Assembly: GCF_024752305.1 (NCBI RefSeq)
Contig: NZ_JANTHX010000008.1
Span: forward strand, 134,825-198,824
DNA from: Protaetiibacter mangrovi
Lineage (GTDB): Bacteria > Actinomycetota > Actinomycetes > Actinomycetales > Microbacteriaceae
Length of the DNA: 64,000 bases
Direction: 5' to 3'
Both the position numbers and the translations under genes were made by a program. The notes beneath the pieces were generated by a model. That model saw only the letters and a program-made list of their open reading frames with translations, was not told the DNA's origin and did not search any database. How positions within the stretch are numbered: the stretch's first letter is position 1; each line of letters opens with the position of its first letter. This document shows, in pieces, positions 35,700 through 44,409 of this stretch.

Positions 35700-36725
35700 T
35701 CAGACCGCGCGGGTCGACTCGCGGAGGATGAGCCGGGTGGGCAGCGGGGTGTCCTCGGTGACCGTCTCGGGGTCCTCCACCGCGATGAGGACCTTCTGCA
35801 TGATGAGACCGCCAAGCGCCGCGAAGTCCTGCCGCACGGTCGTGAGCGGGGGATAGAGGTAGCCGGCCTCGGGCACGTCGTCGAAGCCGACGACGCTGAC
35901 GTCCTCGGGCACCCGGATGCCGCGCTCGCGGAAGGCGGAGAGCAGGCCGATCGCCATGTGGTCGTTCGCGACGAACACCGCCTCGCCGGGTTCGACGCCG
36001 AGGTCGGGCCCGAGACGGTGACCGCTCTCGGCCGACCAGTCGCCGCGCGGGGGCTCCACGATGTCGAGCCGCCGGGCGATGAGCTCGTCGCGCCATCCCC
36101 GCTCGCGCTCGATCGCATCCGGATTGCCCGCGGGACCCGCCAGATGCAGGATGCGCGTGTGCCCGAGCTCGGCGAGGTGCCGCACCGCGGCTCGCGCGCC
36201 CCGGTACTGGTCGATCGACACGATGAGCGGGCTCGGACGCGGCGACGCGGCGACCGCGACGACGGGGATCGACAGCTCGAGCCCGCGCACCACCTCGAGC
36301 ACACCCACGTCGACGACGATGAGCACGATGGCGTCGACCCGCTGCCGCAGCAGCGACTCGACCACCTGCCGGACGGCGCCGGGGTCGTCGTCGAGCGAGC
36401 TGACGGCCTCGACGTTGTAGCGGGCGGCGCGGGCGGCGAAGTTGAAGTGCATCGCGATCGAGCTCGGACCGTAGTCGGAGACGCCCGGTGAGACGAGCCC
36501 GATCGTGCGGGTGCGCCGGGTGACGAGGGCGCGGGCGGCGGGGGAGGGGCTGTACCGCAGCTGGGCGATGGCCTGCTCGACCCGCGCGCGCGTCGCCGGG
36601 CGCACGTTCGGAAGATCGTTGAGCACGCGCGACACGGTCTGGTGCGAGACCCCCGCGAGGCGTGCGACGTCGAAGATGTTGGCGGCGCGCGCGCCCTTGT
36701 CGTCCTGGCTCACCGCGCCGCTCAC
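35700..36725 (-). CDS. LacI-family repressor at the end of the sugar ABC operon
   Basis: A 341-residue LacI/GalR regulator: N-terminal HTH and hinge (NIFDVARLAGVSHQTVSRVLND), then a periplasmic-binding-protein-like core ending with SVVGFDDVPEAGYLYPPLTT. GTG 36725 overlaps the stop of the upstream ATPase gene (GTGA), so it is the last gene of the transporter operon. It resembles the LacI protein at 43212 (compare SVVGFDDVPEAAYVRPALTT), pointing to a duplicated pair that may read related sugars. Confidence 0.9.
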   Translation of the reverse strand: MSGAVSQDDKGARAANIFDVARLAGVSHQTVSRVLNDLPNVRPATRARVEQAIAQLRYSPSPAARALVTRRTRTIGLVSPGVSDYGPSSIAMHFNFAARAARYNVEAVSSLDDDPGAVRQVVESLLRQRVDAIVLIVVDVGVLEVVRGLELSIPVVAVAASPRPSPLIVSIDQYRGARAAVRHLAELGHTRILHLAGPAGNPDAIERERGWRDELIARRLDIVEPPRGDWSAESGHRLGPDLGVEPGEAVFVANDHMAIGLLSAFRERGIRVPEDVSVVGFDDVPEAGYLYPPLTTVRQDFAALGGLIMQKVLIAVEDPETVTEDTPLPTRLILRESTRAV

Positions 36726-38236
36726 CCCTCGTCGTCCGGTCGGGCGACCATCGCGAGCAGCGAGTCGACGGTGAGCGAGTCGGCGGCGTGGCTGCCGACG
36801 AGCTCGCCGCCGCGCATGACGAGCACCCGGTTGGAGACGCGCAGCACCTCCTCGAGCTCGGCGGAGATGAACATGACCGACAGGCCGTTGTCGGCGAGCT
36901 CCGTCACCAGGTTCTGGATCTCGACCTTGGCGCCCACGTCGATGCCGCGCGTCGGCTCGTCGAGCACGAGCGCGCGCGGCGCGAGGGCGAGCAACCGGGC
37001 GAGCAGCAGCTTCTGCTGGTTGCCCCCCGACAGCGTGCCCGCCGCGCGTTCCGGGTCGGACGGGCGGATGTCGAGCGCGTCGATCCAGCTGGCGGCCAGC
37101 TCGCGTTCGCGCGACGCGGGGATGCGGTGGAGGATGCCGCGCTGCGCCTGCAGAGCGAGCGTGATGTTCTCGCGGATCGAGAGTTCGCTGATGATGCCGT
37201 CGGTGCGCCGGTTCTCGGACGAGTACACGACCCCCAGCGAGATCGCCTGCCGCGGCTGACGCGGATGCCGGGGCGTGCCCGCGATCCGGATGACGCCCGA
37301 GGTGATGCCGTCGACGCCCGTGATCGCGCGGGCGAGCTCGCTGCGACCCGATCCGAGCAGCCCGGCGACCCCGAGCACCTCGCCCTCGACGAGGTCCACG
37401 TCGACGCCGTCGATGCCGGGCGCCTCGATCCCCCGGGCGCTCAGGTACGGCGCGGTCAGCTCGGCGGTCGGCGGGTCGCTGCGCTGGCGGGTGACGAGCT
37501 CGCCCGAGCTGCGCCCGAGCATCTTCTGCACCAGGTCGATGCGCAGCAGCTCACGGGTGAGGTACTCGCCGACCAGCCTCCCCCCGCGCAGCACGGTGAC
37601 CCGGTCGCAGATCTCGTACACCTGGTCGAGGAAGTGCGACACGAACAGGATCGCGACGCCGCGCTGCTTGAGCTCGCGGATCACCCGGAACAGCTCGGCC
37701 ACCTCGTCGAGGTCGAGGCTGGACGTCGGCTCGTCGAGCACGAGCACCTTCACCTCGGTCGAGATGGCGCGCGCGATCGCGACGAGCTGCTGCACCGCGA
37801 GCGAGTGGGTGCCGAGCAGCGACGCGGGGTCGATGTCGAGTCCCAGGTCGACGAGCACCCCGCGGGCGGCGGTGCGCATCCGCCGCCAGTCGATGACTCC
37901 GAGGTGCCGCGGTTCGCGCCCCAGCCAGATGTTCTCGGCGACCGTGAGATTCGGCAGCAGGTCGATCTCCTGGTAGACCGTCGAGATCCCTGCGGCGAGG
38001 GCGTCGTGGGGGGTCGAGAAGCGCACCTGCTCGCCGTGCAGCCGGATCACGCCGGCGTCGAGCGGCAGGGCGCCGGTGAGCGCCTTGATGAGGGTCGACT
38101 TGCCCGCGCCGTTCTCGCCCATGAGCGAGTGCACCTCGCCCGCGAACATCCGGAAGTCGACGCGGTCGAGCGCCAGCTCGGCCGGGAAGCGCACCGTGGC
38201 TCCCACGACCTCGACGACGGGCGCCTGATCGACCAT
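36722..38236 (-). CDS. Sugar ABC transporter ATPase, double-domain (second copy in operon)
   Basis: A 504-residue RbsA-type protein with two nucleotide-binding domains. Domain 1 is complete (Walker A GENGAGKST, Walker B VLVLDEPTSSLD). Domain 2 has the usual degenerate Walker A (GLLGSGRSE), the signature LSGGNQQK and Walker B VLDEPTRGIDVG. Start is uncertain: ATG 38236 has CATGAT six bases upstream, suggesting an own leaderless promoter; ATG 38242 is two codons earlier. It is the second such ATPase in an operon that needs only one for its two permeases. Confidence 0.88.
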   Translation of the reverse strand: MVDQAPVVEVVGATVRFPAELALDRVDFRMFAGEVHSLMGENGAGKSTLIKALTGALPLDAGVIRLHGEQVRFSTPHDALAAGISTVYQEIDLLPNLTVAENIWLGREPRHLGVIDWRRMRTAARGVLVDLGLDIDPASLLGTHSLAVQQLVAIARAISTEVKVLVLDEPTSSLDLDEVAELFRVIRELKQRGVAILFVSHFLDQVYEICDRVTVLRGGRLVGEYLTRELLRIDLVQKMLGRSSGELVTRQRSDPPTAELTAPYLSARGIEAPGIDGVDVDLVEGEVLGVAGLLGSGRSELARAITGVDGITSGVIRIAGTPRHPRQPRQAISLGVVYSSENRRTDGIISELSIRENITLALQAQRGILHRIPASRERELAASWIDALDIRPSDPERAAGTLSGGNQQKLLLARLLALAPRALVLDEPTRGIDVGAKVEIQNLVTELADNGLSVMFISAELEEVLRVSNRVLVMRGGELVGSHAADSLTVDSLLAMVARPDDEG

Positions 38237-38284
38237 GGTCATATCATGCCGGGATGCGCGGCCCACCTCGGTGCGGCACGGGCG

Positions 38285-39301
38285 CTACCGCCGGTTCGAT
38301 CGGGCGACGATGACGCGCTGCACCACCACGAACATGAGCAGCAGGGCGCCGATCGAGATGCGGGTCCACGACTGGTCGGCGCCGAGGAACGAGATCACCG
38401 TCTTGATGGTGCCGTAGACGAAGACGCCGATCATCGATCCGACGACGTAGCCCGAGCCGCCCGTCAGCAGGGTGCCGCCGATGACGACCGCCGCGATCGT
38501 GTCGAGCTCGGTGCCGATGCCGTTGAGCGGATACGACGCCCCCGTGTACGCGGTGAAGACGACGCCCGCGAGCCCCGCGCACACCCCGCTCACGACGTAG
38601 GCGAGCAGCTTGGTGCGCACGACAGGCAGACCCATCAGCCGCGCCGACTGCTCGCTGCCGCCGATCGCGTAGATCGTGCGACCGAATCGCGTGAAGGCGA
38701 GCACGAGCGCTCCGACGAGCACCACGAGCAGCGCGATGATGCCGGTCGGGGTGATGTACCAGCTGCCGACGCCGGCCTGCAGTCGGGTGGACTGCAGCCA
38801 GAGGATGGCGCCGTCCTCGACCTTGATCGAGTCGAGGCTCACCATGAACGCGAGGCCGCGCGCGGCGAACATCGCGGCGAGCGAGGCGATGAACGGCTGC
38901 ACGTCGAAGTACTGCACGAGCACGCCGATGGCGAGGCCGAACGCGGCGCCGAGCAGCAGCATGATCGGCACGACCGCGGCGCTCGGCATTCCGTCGCGCA
39001 TGAGGCTCGCCCCGAACATGCCGGTGAAGGCCATCACCGCCCCGACGGAGAGGTCGATGCCGCCGGTGAGGATCACGAAGGTCATGCCGACCGCGAGGAT
39101 GAAGAGGTACGCGTTGTCGAGCAGCAGCGCCGAGATGACGCGCGGCGTCAGGATGTTGCCGAAATACGCCTGCGCGGCCGCGAAGATGACGACGAGCAGC
39201 ACGACCGCCGCGAACACGGGCACCCAGGAGGCGCGGCGGCTGAGGAACCGCCTCACGACGCCGGTGGGCGCCTTCTCGGTCGTCACGGGAACGCTGGTCA
39301 T
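38285..39301 (-). CDS. Sugar ABC transporter permease (YjfF-like)
   Basis: A 338-residue BPD_transp_2-type permease with 8-10 predicted helices. The family segment VILTGGIDLSVGAVMAFTG and the later VIGGTLLTGGSGYVVGSMIGV are typical of ribose/galactofuranose-class permeases. The order binding protein-ATPase-permease-permease matches ytfQ-ytfR-ytfT-yjfF, where this is the fourth gene. It overlaps the first permease gene by ATGA. Confidence 0.9.
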   Translation of the reverse strand: MTSVPVTTEKAPTGVVRRFLSRRASWVPVFAAVVLLVVIFAAAQAYFGNILTPRVISALLLDNAYLFILAVGMTFVILTGGIDLSVGAVMAFTGMFGASLMRDGMPSAAVVPIMLLLGAAFGLAIGVLVQYFDVQPFIASLAAMFAARGLAFMVSLDSIKVEDGAILWLQSTRLQAGVGSWYITPTGIIALLVVLVGALVLAFTRFGRTIYAIGGSEQSARLMGLPVVRTKLLAYVVSGVCAGLAGVVFTAYTGASYPLNGIGTELDTIAAVVIGGTLLTGGSGYVVGSMIGVFVYGTIKTVISFLGADQSWTRISIGALLLMFVVVQRVIVARSNRR

Positions 39302-40326
39302 CGGGCGACCTCCGGCTTCTTCGGGCGCAGGGCCTGCGCAAGTTTCGCGACGGCCCCGCGGAGGCGCTGCGACTGGACGAGCACGACGATCACGACGACG
39401 ATCGCGAGGAACAGGGGGGCGACCGCCGAGGGCACCCCGAGGAACAGGATCGTCGAGCGCAGCGTCTCGATCGTGAAGACGCCGACCACGGTGCCGGCGA
39501 CCGTGAACTTGCCGCCCGCGAGCGAGGTGCCCCCGAGCACGACCGCGAGGATCGCGTACAGCTCGATGTAGAGGCCGGCGGCGTTGGCATCCGCCGCCAT
39601 GATGTTCGAGGTGTACAGGATGCCGGCGAACCCGGCGAGCACGCCGCTCGCCGCGTACGCGCCCCAGATGATGCCGCGCGCCCGCACACCCGCCAACCGG
39701 CTCGCCTCGGGGTTGATGCCGACCGCCTCGGTCAGCACGCCGAGGGCCGTGCGCCGCTCGATGAGGGCGACGATCACGATGGCGGCGATCGAGACGAAGA
39801 ACGCGAACGGCAGTCCGATCACGTAGCCCTGCGCCATGAACTTGTAGGGGGCGGAGTTGATGGTGGTGATGAAGCCGCCCGTGATGAGCAGCGCGACCCC
39901 GCGCCCCGCGAGCATGAGCACCAGGGTGGCGATGATCGGCTGCACGCCGACGACCGCCACCAGGAAGCCGTTCCAGATGCCGAGCAGCAGGCTCACCAGC
40001 ACTCCCACCAGGATCGCGACGAGCACGGTGCCGAGGTCGTCGGGGGAGGGGGAGTCGGCGATGATCGTGAGGGCCACCGCGCCCGAGACCGCCATGATCG
40101 CGCCGACCGAGAGGTCGATGCCGCGGGTCGCGATCACGATCATCATGCCGAGCGACACGAGCATGAGCGGGGCGCTGTTGCGCAGGATGTCGATGAGCGC
40201 CCCGTAGAGCTGCCCGTTCTGCACGGTGATGCTGATGAAGCTGGGGCGTGCGATCGTGTTCAGCACGATGAGCGCCAGCAGCGCGATCACCGGCCAGAAC
40301 ATCCGGTGCCTGAGGATCTTCTTCAT
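39298..40326 (-). CDS. Sugar ABC transporter permease (YtfT-like)
   Basis: A 342-residue BPD_transp_2-type permease. Marks: MMIVIATRGIDLSVGAIMAVSG, GVQPIIATLVLMLAGRG, and VVLGGTSLAGGKFTVAGTVVG. It probably pairs with the next permease as a heterodimer, as YtfT-YjfF do. Overlaps on both sides (ATGA) show tight coupling with ATPase and second permease. Confidence 0.9.
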   Translation of the reverse strand: MKKILRHRMFWPVIALLALIVLNTIARPSFISITVQNGQLYGALIDILRNSAPLMLVSLGMMIVIATRGIDLSVGAIMAVSGAVALTIIADSPSPDDLGTVLVAILVGVLVSLLLGIWNGFLVAVVGVQPIIATLVLMLAGRGVALLITGGFITTINSAPYKFMAQGYVIGLPFAFFVSIAAIVIVALIERRTALGVLTEAVGINPEASRLAGVRARGIIWGAYAASGVLAGFAGILYTSNIMAADANAAGLYIELYAILAVVLGGTSLAGGKFTVAGTVVGVFTIETLRSTILFLGVPSAVAPLFLAIVVVIVVLVQSQRLRGAVAKLAQALRPKKPEVAR

Positions 40327-41873
40327 GCCACGCTCTCCGGGCTCTCCTGGGTGTCGTGCTCTTCCGCGATGAAGGCGACGAGATCGTCGACGTCGGTGTC
40401 GTGCGAGGTGAGTTCGCCGATCTTACGACGATCCCGCATCACCACGATGCGTTGTGCGATGCGCACCACCTCCTCGAGCTCCGAGGAGATGAAGACGACG
40501 CCGAGCCCCTGCTCGCTGAGCTCCGCGACCTTGCGCTGGATGTCGGCCTTGGCGCCCACGTCGATGCCGCGCGTCGGCTCGTCGAGGATGATGAGCTGCG
40601 GGGCGGTCGCGAGCCAGCGCGCGAGCAGCACCTTCTGCTGGTTGCCGCCGGACAGGTTGCGGATGAGGGCGTTCGGGTTCGCCGGCCGCACGCCGAGCGC
40701 CTGGATGTACTCCTCGACGATGGCGTCCTGCTCCGCCTTGCGGAGCTTGCGCAGCGCGCCGCGCTTGGCCTGGATGCCGAGCACGATGTTCTCGGCGACG
40801 GTGAGGTCGCCGACGATGCCCTCGGCCCGGCGGTCCTCCGAGGAGAACGCGATGCGCCGGTCGATCGCGTGCCGCGGGTTGGTGATGCGCGCGGGGCGCC
40901 CGCGCACCTCGACGCGTCCGGCATCCGCGCGGTCGGCGCCGTACAGCAGCCGCACGAGCTCGGTGCGGCCGGAGCCGAGCAGCCCCGCGATGCCGACCAC
41001 CTCGCCGTCGTAGACCTCCACGTCGGCGGGTTCGAGCACGCCGCGGCGTCCGATGCCGGTGGCGCGGATGACGGGGTCGCCGCCGCGGTCGATCTCGCGG
41101 TCGGCGCTGCGGGAGATCGCGGCGAACTCGTCGAGTTCGCGGCCGATCATCTTCGCGATGAGCTCGGCGCGGGGCAGCTCGGCGACCGGGTACTCGCCGA
41201 CGAGCGCACCGTTGCGCAGCACCGTGAGGCGGTCGGAGATCTCGTAGACCTGGTCGAGGAAGTGGGTGACGAACAGGATGGCGACGCCGCGGTCGCGCAG
41301 ACCCCGGATGACGCCGAAGAGCTGGTCGACCTCGCCGCGGTCGAGGCTCGAGGTGGGCTCGTCGAGCACGAGCACGCGGGAGTCGGTGACCATCGCGCGA
41401 CTGATGGCGACGAGCTGTTGCACGGCGATGGAGTGTGCGGCGAGCAGCGAGCGGGTGTCGATGCGCACGCCGAGCCCTTCGAGGTGACGCTCCGCCTCGC
41501 GGTGGGTCGACTTCCAGTCGATGCCGAACGGGCCGCGGACCTCGTGGCCCAGCATGACGTTCTCGCCCACCGAGAGGTTCGTGCAGAGGTTGACCTCCTG
41601 GTACACCGTCGAGATGCCGGCGGCCTGCGCATCCGAGGTGCCGCGGAAGGTGCGCGGGGTGCCCTCGACGACGATGGTGCCCGCGTCGATCGGGTAGACG
41701 CCGGTCAGCGCCTTGATGAGGGTCGACTTGCCGGCGCCGTTCTCACCCATCAGGGTGTGCACCTCGCCCCCGCGCAGCGTCAGGTCGACGCCGTCGAGCG
41801 CCTTGACGCCCGGGAACTCGATCGTGATGCCGCGCATCTGGGCGATCGGGCGGGCTTCGGTGTCCGCGGCCAT
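40323..41873 (-). CDS. Sugar ABC transporter ATPase, double-domain (YtfR-like)
   Basis: A 516-residue protein with two nucleotide-binding domains: domain 1 Walker A GENGAGKST, Walker B VLVLDEPTSSLD; domain 2 degenerate Walker A GLLGSGRTE, signature LSGGNQQK, Walker B IILDEPTRGIDVG. It powers uptake through the two permeases. The ATG at 41873 has GAGGAAG upstream. It is separated from the binding-protein gene by a strong hairpin, which would lower its expression relative to that gene. Confidence 0.92.
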   Translation of the reverse strand: MAADTEARPIAQMRGITIEFPGVKALDGVDLTLRGGEVHTLMGENGAGKSTLIKALTGVYPIDAGTIVVEGTPRTFRGTSDAQAAGISTVYQEVNLCTNLSVGENVMLGHEVRGPFGIDWKSTHREAERHLEGLGVRIDTRSLLAAHSIAVQQLVAISRAMVTDSRVLVLDEPTSSLDRGEVDQLFGVIRGLRDRGVAILFVTHFLDQVYEISDRLTVLRNGALVGEYPVAELPRAELIAKMIGRELDEFAAISRSADREIDRGGDPVIRATGIGRRGVLEPADVEVYDGEVVGIAGLLGSGRTELVRLLYGADRADAGRVEVRGRPARITNPRHAIDRRIAFSSEDRRAEGIVGDLTVAENIVLGIQAKRGALRKLRKAEQDAIVEEYIQALGVRPANPNALIRNLSGGNQQKVLLARWLATAPQLIILDEPTRGIDVGAKADIQRKVAELSEQGLGVVFISSELEEVVRIAQRIVVMRDRRKIGELTSHDTDVDDLVAFIAEEHDTQESPESVA

Positions 41874-41901
41874 GGAGCTTCCTCGCTTCGTTTCGTGAGT
41901 T

Positions 41902-41935
41902 CCGCCGGGGACCGGTGCGCCCCGGTCCCCGGCGG
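41902..41935. other. Perfect 14-bp hairpin between binding-protein and ATPase genes
   Basis: CCGCCGGGGACCGG pairs perfectly with CCGGTCCCCGGCGG around a six-base loop in the 89-bp gap behind the YtfQ-like gene. Such hairpins in ABC operons commonly stop part of transcription or protect the upstream message, so that the binding protein exceeds the membrane parts. Confidence 0.75.
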
Positions 41936-41962
41936 ATGTGGTGTCGCTGTGGACGGATCCGC

Positions 41963-42937
41963 TCAGTACGGACGCGTCGGCAGCGCTTCCTTCGCCTGGT
42001 CCTGGTCGAAGGACTGGTCGGGCACGATCTCGCGCTTCTCGACGCTGTCCCCGGCCACGACCTTCTTGACGAGGTCGGCGACCTTCTCGCCCAGCAGCGG
42101 GTTGCACTCGACGATGTAGTTGAACTTGCCGTCGGCGAGAGCCTGCATGCCGTCGTGCACCGCGTCGATCGTCACGATCTTGATGTCCTGGCCGGGCACG
42201 AGGCCGGCCGCGGTGATCGCGTCGAGGGCGCCGAGGCCCATGTCGTCGTTGTGCGCGAACAGGATGTTGATCTGGTTGCCGTACTTCTGCAGGAAGCCCT
42301 CCATGACCTTCTTGCCGCCGTCGCGCGTGAAGTCGCCGGTCTGCGAGTCGAGCACGTTGATGTCGGTGCCCTCGATCGCCTTGTCGAAACCGGTCGCGCG
42401 GTCGAGCGCGGCGGACGAACCCGTGGTGCCCTCGAGCACGACGAGGTTCTGGGCCTGGCCGTCGAAGTTGTCCTTCACCCAGGTGCCGGCGGTCTCGCCC
42501 TCCTTCTCGAAGTCGAGGCCGACCCAGCTGGCGTACAGGTCGTCGCTCGCCGAGACCGTGCGGTCCTCGAGGATGACCGGGATGCCGGCGTCCTTGGCCT
42601 CCGTGAGCACGTCGTCCCAGCCGTCGACCGTGATCGGCGCGATGACGATCGCGTCGACGCCCTGGTTGATGAAGCTGCGGACGGCCGCGATCTGGGCCTC
42701 CTGCTTGTTGTCGGCCGCGTTGAAGACCAGCTTGAAGCCGTTCTCCTCGGAGAGGGCGGTCTTGAGCGACTCGGTGTTGGCCGAGCGCCAGCCCGACTCG
42801 GAGCCGGTCTGCGCGAAGCCGACGGTGATGAGGTCGTCGCCCCCGCCGCCTCCGCCGCTGCCGCCGTCGGACGCGCATCCGGTCATCGCGAGAGCAACGG
42901 CTCCCGCGAGGGCCACGCCCGCCAGGATCTTCTTCAT
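41963..42937 (-). CDS. YtfQ-like sugar-binding lipoprotein
   Basis: A 324-residue periplasmic-binding-protein-type lipoprotein. Signal peptide with lipobox MTGCASDGG, a Gly/Asp linker, then TVGFAQTGSESGWR, AAVRSFINQGVDAIVIAPITVDGW, LEGTTGSSAALDRATGF, SQTGDFTRDGGKKVMEGF and AHNDDMGLGALDAI. These match the E. coli galactofuranose-binding protein YtfQ closely by eye. Shewanella uses a YtfQ-type system for L-arabinose, and the neighbouring araBDA genes make arabinose (furanose form) the likely ligand here. AGGAGG precedes the ATG at 42937. Confidence 0.9.
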   Translation of the reverse strand: MKKILAGVALAGAVALAMTGCASDGGSGGGGGGDDLITVGFAQTGSESGWRSANTESLKTALSEENGFKLVFNAADNKQEAQIAAVRSFINQGVDAIVIAPITVDGWDDVLTEAKDAGIPVILEDRTVSASDDLYASWVGLDFEKEGETAGTWVKDNFDGQAQNLVVLEGTTGSSAALDRATGFDKAIEGTDINVLDSQTGDFTRDGGKKVMEGFLQKYGNQINILFAHNDDMGLGALDAITAAGLVPGQDIKIVTIDAVHDGMQALADGKFNYIVECNPLLGEKVADLVKKVVAGDSVEKREIVPDQSFDQDQAKEALPTRPY

Positions 42938-43211
42938 GACAGAACCTCCTCGTTCTGATTCCGGCGTCGATGCCGGGTGTTGGGGTGGTGGTGCCTCTTG
43001 GCGCGATGCCCGCCCCGCGGGGTGGCATCGGCTGAATGTTAGCCTTCACAATTCCTCTCAGCGCAAGCATCACTCAGTAACGGTTCGGTAACGCACCTTG
43101 AATTCGTTGCGTTTCCTGGGTCGGGAGGCGGTCGTCGGTGTGAGCGCTCCCGTGAGCCTTCACATTTCGGGGCGGCCGCTTCGCTCCCGCGGCGCCGCTA
43201 CTGTGACCTCC
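42938..43211. promoter_or_regulatory. Divergent control region between sugar transporter and LacI/ara genes
   Basis: This 274-bp region holds two copies of a motif, TGTTAGCCTTCACA (43037-43050) and CGTGAGCCTTCACA (43151-43164), imperfect palindromes of the TGTnAn4TnACA type expected for LacI-family repressors. The first is about 100 bp upstream of the transporter ATG, the second about 50 bp upstream of the LacI start. A TACTGT box at 43199-43204 precedes the LacI GTG by seven bases. A third stretch, GTAACGGTTCGGTAAC (43077-43092), is also repetitive. Confidence 0.5.
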
Positions 43212-44225
43212 GTGGCGGAACGAACGCGGAACCCGAGCATGCACGACGTCGCCGCGCTCGCGGGCGTCAGCCACATCACGGTGTCCCGTGTGCTCAACGA
43301 CTACCCCTCGATCCGGCCCGAGACCCGCGAGCGGGTGCGCGCGGCCATCGCCGAGCTCGGCTACCGCCGCAACCTCGCCGCCCGCGCCCTCGTCACGAGC
43401 CGCACCCGCGCGATCGGCGTGCTCTCGCCCGAGGTCGCCCAGCACGGACCCGCCTCCAGCGTGCTCGCCGTCGAGCGCGCGGCGCGGGAGCGCGGCTACC
43501 ACCCCCTGGTGACCGCCGCCGCGGTCGAGCACGACGCCACCGTCGCCGCCCTCGGGTTCCTGCTCGACCAGGCGGTCGAGGCGCTCGTCGTGATCGCCCC
43601 GCACGAGACGGTGCTCGCCGCCATCCGCGACCTCGACATCCGGGTGCCGCTCGTGACCCTGCAGGCGCCGCAGCGTCCCGGCGGGATCGGCGTCGACCAG
43701 GCCGAGGGGTCGCGGCTCGCGACCCGGCACCTGCTGGATCTCGGGCACACCCGCATCCAGCACCTCGCCGGACCCGACGGCTACCTCGAGGCGAGCGCCC
43801 GGCGCGACGGCTTCGCGGGGGCGATGGCGGACGCGGGTGCGACGCCGGGCGCGGAGCTCGCCGGCGACTGGAGCGCGGCATCCGGATTCGCGGCGGCCGC
43901 ACTTCTCGAGGCCGACACGACGGCGGTCGTGGCGGCGAACGACCAGATGGCGATCGGCCTCATCGCAGCGCTCACGGATGCGGGGCGCCGCGTGCCCGAG
44001 GAGGTCTCGGTGGTCGGGTTCGACGACGTTCCCGAGGCCGCCTACGTGCGCCCGGCGCTGACCACGGTGCACCAGGACTTCGAGCTCGTGGGCCGCCGGG
44101 CGGTCGAGGAGCTGCTCGCCCGGCTCGCCCCGGAGGGTGCCGCGGCCGCCGCGCCCGCCGCCGCCGCATCCGCCGTCATCCCGCCGCGCCTCGTGGTCCG
44201 CGCCTCCACCGCCGCCCCGCGCTGA
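43212..44225 (+). CDS. LacI-family repressor of the arabinose genes (probable)
   Basis: A 337-residue LacI/GalR regulator with N-terminal HTH (SMHDVAALAGVSHITVSRVLND) and sugar-binding core (SVVGFDDVPEAAYVRPALTT), ending in an Ala-rich stretch. GTG 43212 is chosen because TACTGT ends seven bases upstream; GTG 43203 overlaps that box. It lies between the divergent transporter operon and araBDA, both with LacI-like sites, and probably controls both. Actinobacterial arabinose regulators are often LacI-type, unlike E. coli AraC. Confidence 0.9.
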   Translation: MAERTRNPSMHDVAALAGVSHITVSRVLNDYPSIRPETRERVRAAIAELGYRRNLAARALVTSRTRAIGVLSPEVAQHGPASSVLAVERAARERGYHPLVTAAAVEHDATVAALGFLLDQAVEALVVIAPHETVLAAIRDLDIRVPLVTLQAPQRPGGIGVDQAEGSRLATRHLLDLGHTRIQHLAGPDGYLEASARRDGFAGAMADAGATPGAELAGDWSAASGFAAAALLEADTTAVVAANDQMAIGLIAALTDAGRRVPEEVSVVGFDDVPEAAYVRPALTTVHQDFELVGRRAVEELLARLAPEGAAAAAPAAAASAVIPPRLVVRASTAAPR

Positions 44226-44230
44226 CCCGA

Positions 44231-44326
44231 CCGCCCTCAGAAATGCAGGAGAAATCCGGTGGGCGCCGCCGCGTGGCCCGGATCGACGGGGTGACTCGGC
44301 GAGGTCTCCTGCATTTCTGAAGACGG
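44231..44326. repeat. Palindromic repeat, family 1, copy C
   Basis: Arms TCAGAAATGCAGGAGA at 44237-44252 and its exact complement at 44305-44320 (16 of 16), with partial pairing six bases further out. Size and arm sequence match copy A at 12724-12815; the 52-bp centres differ. It lies between the LacI gene and the araB promoter. Confidence 0.82.
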
Positions 44327-44340
44327 GGTCGGAGTTGAGA

Positions 44341-44368
44341 TAGCATGGCCGAGTTCGTTAACGTGAAC
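44341..44368 (+). promoter_or_regulatory. araB promoter with LacI-type operator
   Basis: A -10-like TAGCAT (44341-44346) is followed by GTTAACGTGAAC (44357-44368), a near-palindrome centred on CG (GTTnACGTnAAC), the typical shape of LacI-family operators. The site would cover the transcription start, so bound repressor would block araBDA. Confidence 0.6.
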
Positions 44369-44409
44369 ATCCAGCATCTGCCCCGACCGGCGAGGAGGCC
44401 GCGACGCCT

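Noticed and set aside
36722-38242. Second sugar ATPase as a pseudogene copy
   Set aside because: All Walker and signature motifs of both domains are intact and the frame is unbroken.
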